Below the pieces are notes generated by a model that was not told the origin of the DNA, searched no databases, and saw only the letters and a program-made list of their open reading frames with translations. The position numbers were made by a program, and so were the translations under genes. From assembly GCA_964451955.1 (NCBI GenBank), contig CAYVKG010000097.1, positions 1 to 16,197 of the forward strand: DNA of 16,197 bases. The letters run 5' to 3'. Below are positions 14,436 through 16,197 of the stretch, piece after piece. Within the stretch, counting starts at the first letter, position 1; every line of letters begins with the position of its first letter. The stretch is from JAPLNB01 sp964451955 (GTDB taxonomy: Bacteria; Planctomycetota; Phycisphaerae; Tepidisphaerales; Tepidisphaeraceae).

Positions 14436-15851
14436 TCAGGCGAAACGGATCCAGGCGAGGTTGCCGGCGCCGTAGTAGCCTCGGAAGACGAGGAAGAGAT
14501 GGTGCACGCCTTGGGGCGGGGGCGTGATGGGGGTTGATTGGGTTTGGAAATCCTCCCAGCCAGCGGTAGGGGAGACGGTGAGTGTGCCGATGAGGGGGCC
14601 ATCGAGGGCATCGAGGCGGATTTCGATGCGTTGGCCGGCGTTTTTGGGTGGGACGGCGATGTGGGCGAGGAAAGTGGTGGGGCCGGTGCCGAAATCGAGT
14701 TGCGCGTATTGGATCCAATCGCCGTCGTCGAGTGATTCGAGGCGATGTTGGGCGTTGATGGCGCCGCGTTGGGCGTCGTAGTCTACGGCGGGGATGATTT
14801 GGCGCGCGTCGCGGAGGGAGCGGGTGGGGGGTGGAGGCGTTGGGGTAGAGGTTTTGAGTTGGATGGGCGAAGAAGAGGCGGAGGCGTTGTAGGCGGCGAG
14901 GTTTTGATGGAGGTTGGCGAATTGGGACTGGGAAGGGGGTGTTGGCGGGGCGGTGATTTGGAACCAGAAGCTGCTGCCGCCGACGCCGAACTTGCCGGCC
15001 ATGAACTGGGCGAGGGGTTGGGGGTTGACGAGTTGGTGATAGGTGGTGCCGAAACAGACGCGGGTGCGGGGGTTGTCGAGGAGCCAGGCGTGGAGGAGGT
15101 ATTGTTCGGTCCAGTACTCCTGGCGGTCGAGGAGCCATTGTTTGGGGTAGCTCATGGGGAGGAAGACGTCGTGGACATGGACGGTGAGGCGGGATTGGAG
15201 CTTGGGGAGGACGCGGAGATAGAGGTGTACGCAGTCGTTGCCGGTGTTGACGGTGTGTGTGGAGTCGATGAAGAGGATGTCGCCGTCGTGGAGGAGTTGG
15301 TCGTAGTGTTCGAAAGGGATGGACTGGGCGGGTTGTTCGATGAGGTGGAGGTGGTTGGGGGCGAGTTGTTTGAGGAAATCGCGGGGGTAGGGTTCGATGC
15401 AGGTGACATGTCCGAAGCCGTTTTTTGCGACGGCCTGGAGAGCGACGAGGGTGGAGAAGCCGCTGCCGATTTCGAGGATGTGTTTGGGCTTGAGGAGGCG
15501 GAGGATGGAGTAGTAGGCCAAGGCGTCGCAGCCGGAGAACATGGGGTTATCCCAGAAGAAGGCATCGGGTGATCGGCGATTGCCCTCGACATTTGGGGAG
15601 AATTCGGAGGAGAACGGATGGAGTGAGGAGAGGAAGGCGGCGAGGTGGGCGTGATCGAAGAGGGAGTCATCGGGGAAGGGGATGGAGCCGTCGTATTCGA
15701 AGGAGGCCTCGATCTGGGGGACGGAGGGGATGGCGGAGTGATAGCCGGCGGGCAGGAGATGGACGCCGGCGTCGTTGAAGAGTTTGCGGAGGGAGGGTGG
15801 GGAGTTGGCGTGCTGTTTGAGGAGGGAGATGAAGGAGGGGAGGTTGTTCAT
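14436..15851 (-). CDS. SAM-dependent methyltransferase fused to a C-terminal CBM6 carbohydrate-binding module
   Basis: The 471-residue protein starts at ATG 15851 (minus) after AAGGAA, six bases upstream. Residues about 95-235 are a class I methyltransferase of the Methyltransf_24 kind: ILEIGSGFST (125-134, SAM motif I), VTCIEPYP (149-156), DILFIDSTHT (191-200) and VHVHDVF (224-230). Residues 300-348 are a Pro/Ser/Thr-rich linker. Residues about 349-470 match family 6 carbohydrate-binding modules: IIPAVDYDAQRG, DDGDWIQYAQLDFG, IEIRLDALDGPLIGTL, GWEDFQT, GVHHLFLVFRG and a final WIRF. CBM6 modules normally sit on secreted glycanases and bind beta-glycan chains; here no signal peptide is visible, so the protein looks cytoplasmic. 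A plausible role is methylation of a glycan held by the CBM, for example to cap or mark an O-chain; this is inference. It overlaps sufU by ATGA and ends 8 bp from the convergent GT2 gene. Confidence 0.88.
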   Translation of the reverse strand: MNNLPSFISLLKQHANSPPSLRKLFNDAGVHLLPAGYHSAIPSVPQIEASFEYDGSIPFPDDSLFDHAHLAAFLSSLHPFSSEFSPNVEGNRRSPDAFFWDNPMFSGCDALAYYSILRLLKPKHILEIGSGFSTLVALQAVAKNGFGHVTCIEPYPRDFLKQLAPNHLHLIEQPAQSIPFEHYDQLLHDGDILFIDSTHTVNTGNDCVHLYLRVLPKLQSRLTVHVHDVFLPMSYPKQWLLDRQEYWTEQYLLHAWLLDNPRTRVCFGTTYHQLVNPQPLAQFMAGKFGVGGSSFWFQITAPPTPPSQSQFANLHQNLAAYNASASSSPIQLKTSTPTPPPPTRSLRDARQIIPAVDYDAQRGAINAQHRLESLDDGDWIQYAQLDFGTGPTTFLAHIAVPPKNAGQRIEIRLDALDGPLIGTLTVSPTAGWEDFQTQSTPITPPPQGVHHLFLVFRGYYGAGNLAWIRFA

Positions 15852-16197
15852 GAGGGTTCCTTAGTGGATTGGACGGGTTGGTTGAGAGCGGCGGCCATGG
15901 TGTGCCAGGGTAGTGTGGCGCATTTGATGCGGGTGGGGAGGCGGTGGAGGCCGGCGAGGGTGGCGAGTTCGCCGTCGATGGGAGAGGCGTCATTGGGTCG
16001 TGTCAAGAGGTTGTGGAAGGACTGGAAGAGTCGTTTGGCGTCGTTGGGGGAGAGGCCTTTGAGTGCGCGGGTCATCATGGAAGCGGAGGCGGTGCAGATA
16101 GGGCAGGCGGAGGCGGTGAAGCTGATGTCGAGGATCTGATCGTTGGCGAGGCGGAGGTAGACGGTGATTTGGTCGTTGCAGAGTGGGAGCTGGCCTT
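15848..16197 (-). CDS. sufU: SufU-type Fe-S cluster scaffold protein, partial (5' end outside window)
   Basis: The frame enters from beyond 16197, so roughly the first 30 residues are missing; 115 residues are visible, from GQLPLCNDQITVYLRL to the stop. The SufU/IscU ligand set is present: Cys and Asp in PLCND, Cys in ACPICTASASMM, and Cys in RIKCATLPWHTM. The stretch between the second and third ligands contains the roughly 20-residue insertion that separates SufU from IscU (compare Bacillus subtilis SufU). In that family the protein binds zinc and takes sulfur from the cysteine desulfurase SufS in the SUF pathway. One oddity is an additional cysteine (CPIC) where Bacillus SufU has Ser. The stop overlaps the methyltransferase ATG as ATGA. 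Other suf genes are presumably upstream on the minus strand, outside the window. Confidence 0.93.
   Translation of the reverse strand, partial: GQLPLCNDQITVYLRLANDQILDISFTASACPICTASASMMTRALKGLSPNDAKRLFQSFHNLLTRPNDASPIDGELATLAGLHRLPTRIKCATLPWHTMAAALNQPVQSTKEPS

Noticed and set aside
13039..15138. A 699-codon open frame on the minus strand across the GT2-Rossmann gene and the methyltransferase gene
   Set aside because: Its product is a monotonous Pro/Arg/His-rich string with no family motif and it crosses two well-supported genes in other frames. It is a by-product of the strand base bias.
14745..15572. A 275-codon plus-strand open frame antisense to the methyltransferase-CBM6 gene
   Set aside because: The product is Gly/Val/Glu-rich without motifs, while the opposite strand encodes clear methyltransferase and CBM6 motifs.
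1..16197. tRNA, rRNA, CRISPR arrays, insertion sequences or phage genes
   Set aside because: No cloverleaf, regularly spaced repeats, transposase motifs or terminal inverted repeats were seen on either strand by eye; a covariance-model scan was not possible.

Overview
The window reads as part of a cell-surface polysaccharide (O-antigen or capsule type) biosynthesis locus from a high-GC, Gram-negative-like bacterium. The heptose-activation enzyme, the GDP-sugar enzymes and the many glycosyltransferases point to an LPS-making organism. The codon style, the CBM6 module on a bacterial methyltransferase and the lack of close matches to familiar proteobacterial genes make me lean towards Planctomycetota or another PVC lineage, but this is a weak guess. 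The plus strand is far richer in G than in C over genes of both orientations, so it is probably the leading strand of replication.

Layout: (1) Bases 1-75 contain only G and T and lead into a 5'-truncated or mis-assembled unknown protein ending at 1793. (2) After a 152-bp gap, a tight plus-strand run starts at 1946: a two-domain nucleotidyltransferase/PfkB kinase (ADP-heptose synthase type, domains in swapped order), a large CgeB-like glycosyltransferase, two GT4 glycosyltransferases, a DegT-family aminotransferase (perosamine synthase type) and a sugar N-formyltransferase ending at 10161. (3) A minus-strand pair follows, gmd (GDP-mannose 4,6-dehydratase, TTG start at 12301) and then a GT-B-like protein. 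The second of these converges on the formyltransferase gene and overlaps its end by 22 bp. (4) A 150-bp divergent gap separates gmd from a plus-strand pair of GT2 glycosyltransferases (12452-14427); the second carries an extra Rossmann-like domain. (5) At the right edge on the minus strand, the 3' part of sufU (Fe-S scaffold) overlaps by ATGA a gene for a SAM methyltransferase fused to a family 6 carbohydrate-binding module.

How they work together (inference): Gmd converts GDP-mannose to GDP-4-keto-6-deoxymannose, the aminotransferase makes GDP-perosamine, and the formyltransferase makes GDP-N-formylperosamine. This is the same enzyme logic as Brucella Gmd/Per/WbkC. The six glycosyltransferases would assemble this sugar with others into a glycan, the HldE-like enzyme would supply activated heptose for core or glycan, and the methyltransferase-CBM6 protein could modify or recognise the glycan. 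No flippase, polymerase, ABC exporter or GDP-mannose-forming gene lies in the window, so the locus must continue elsewhere. No RNA gene, CRISPR array, insertion sequence or phage gene was seen. No gene-free stretch exceeds about 150 bp.
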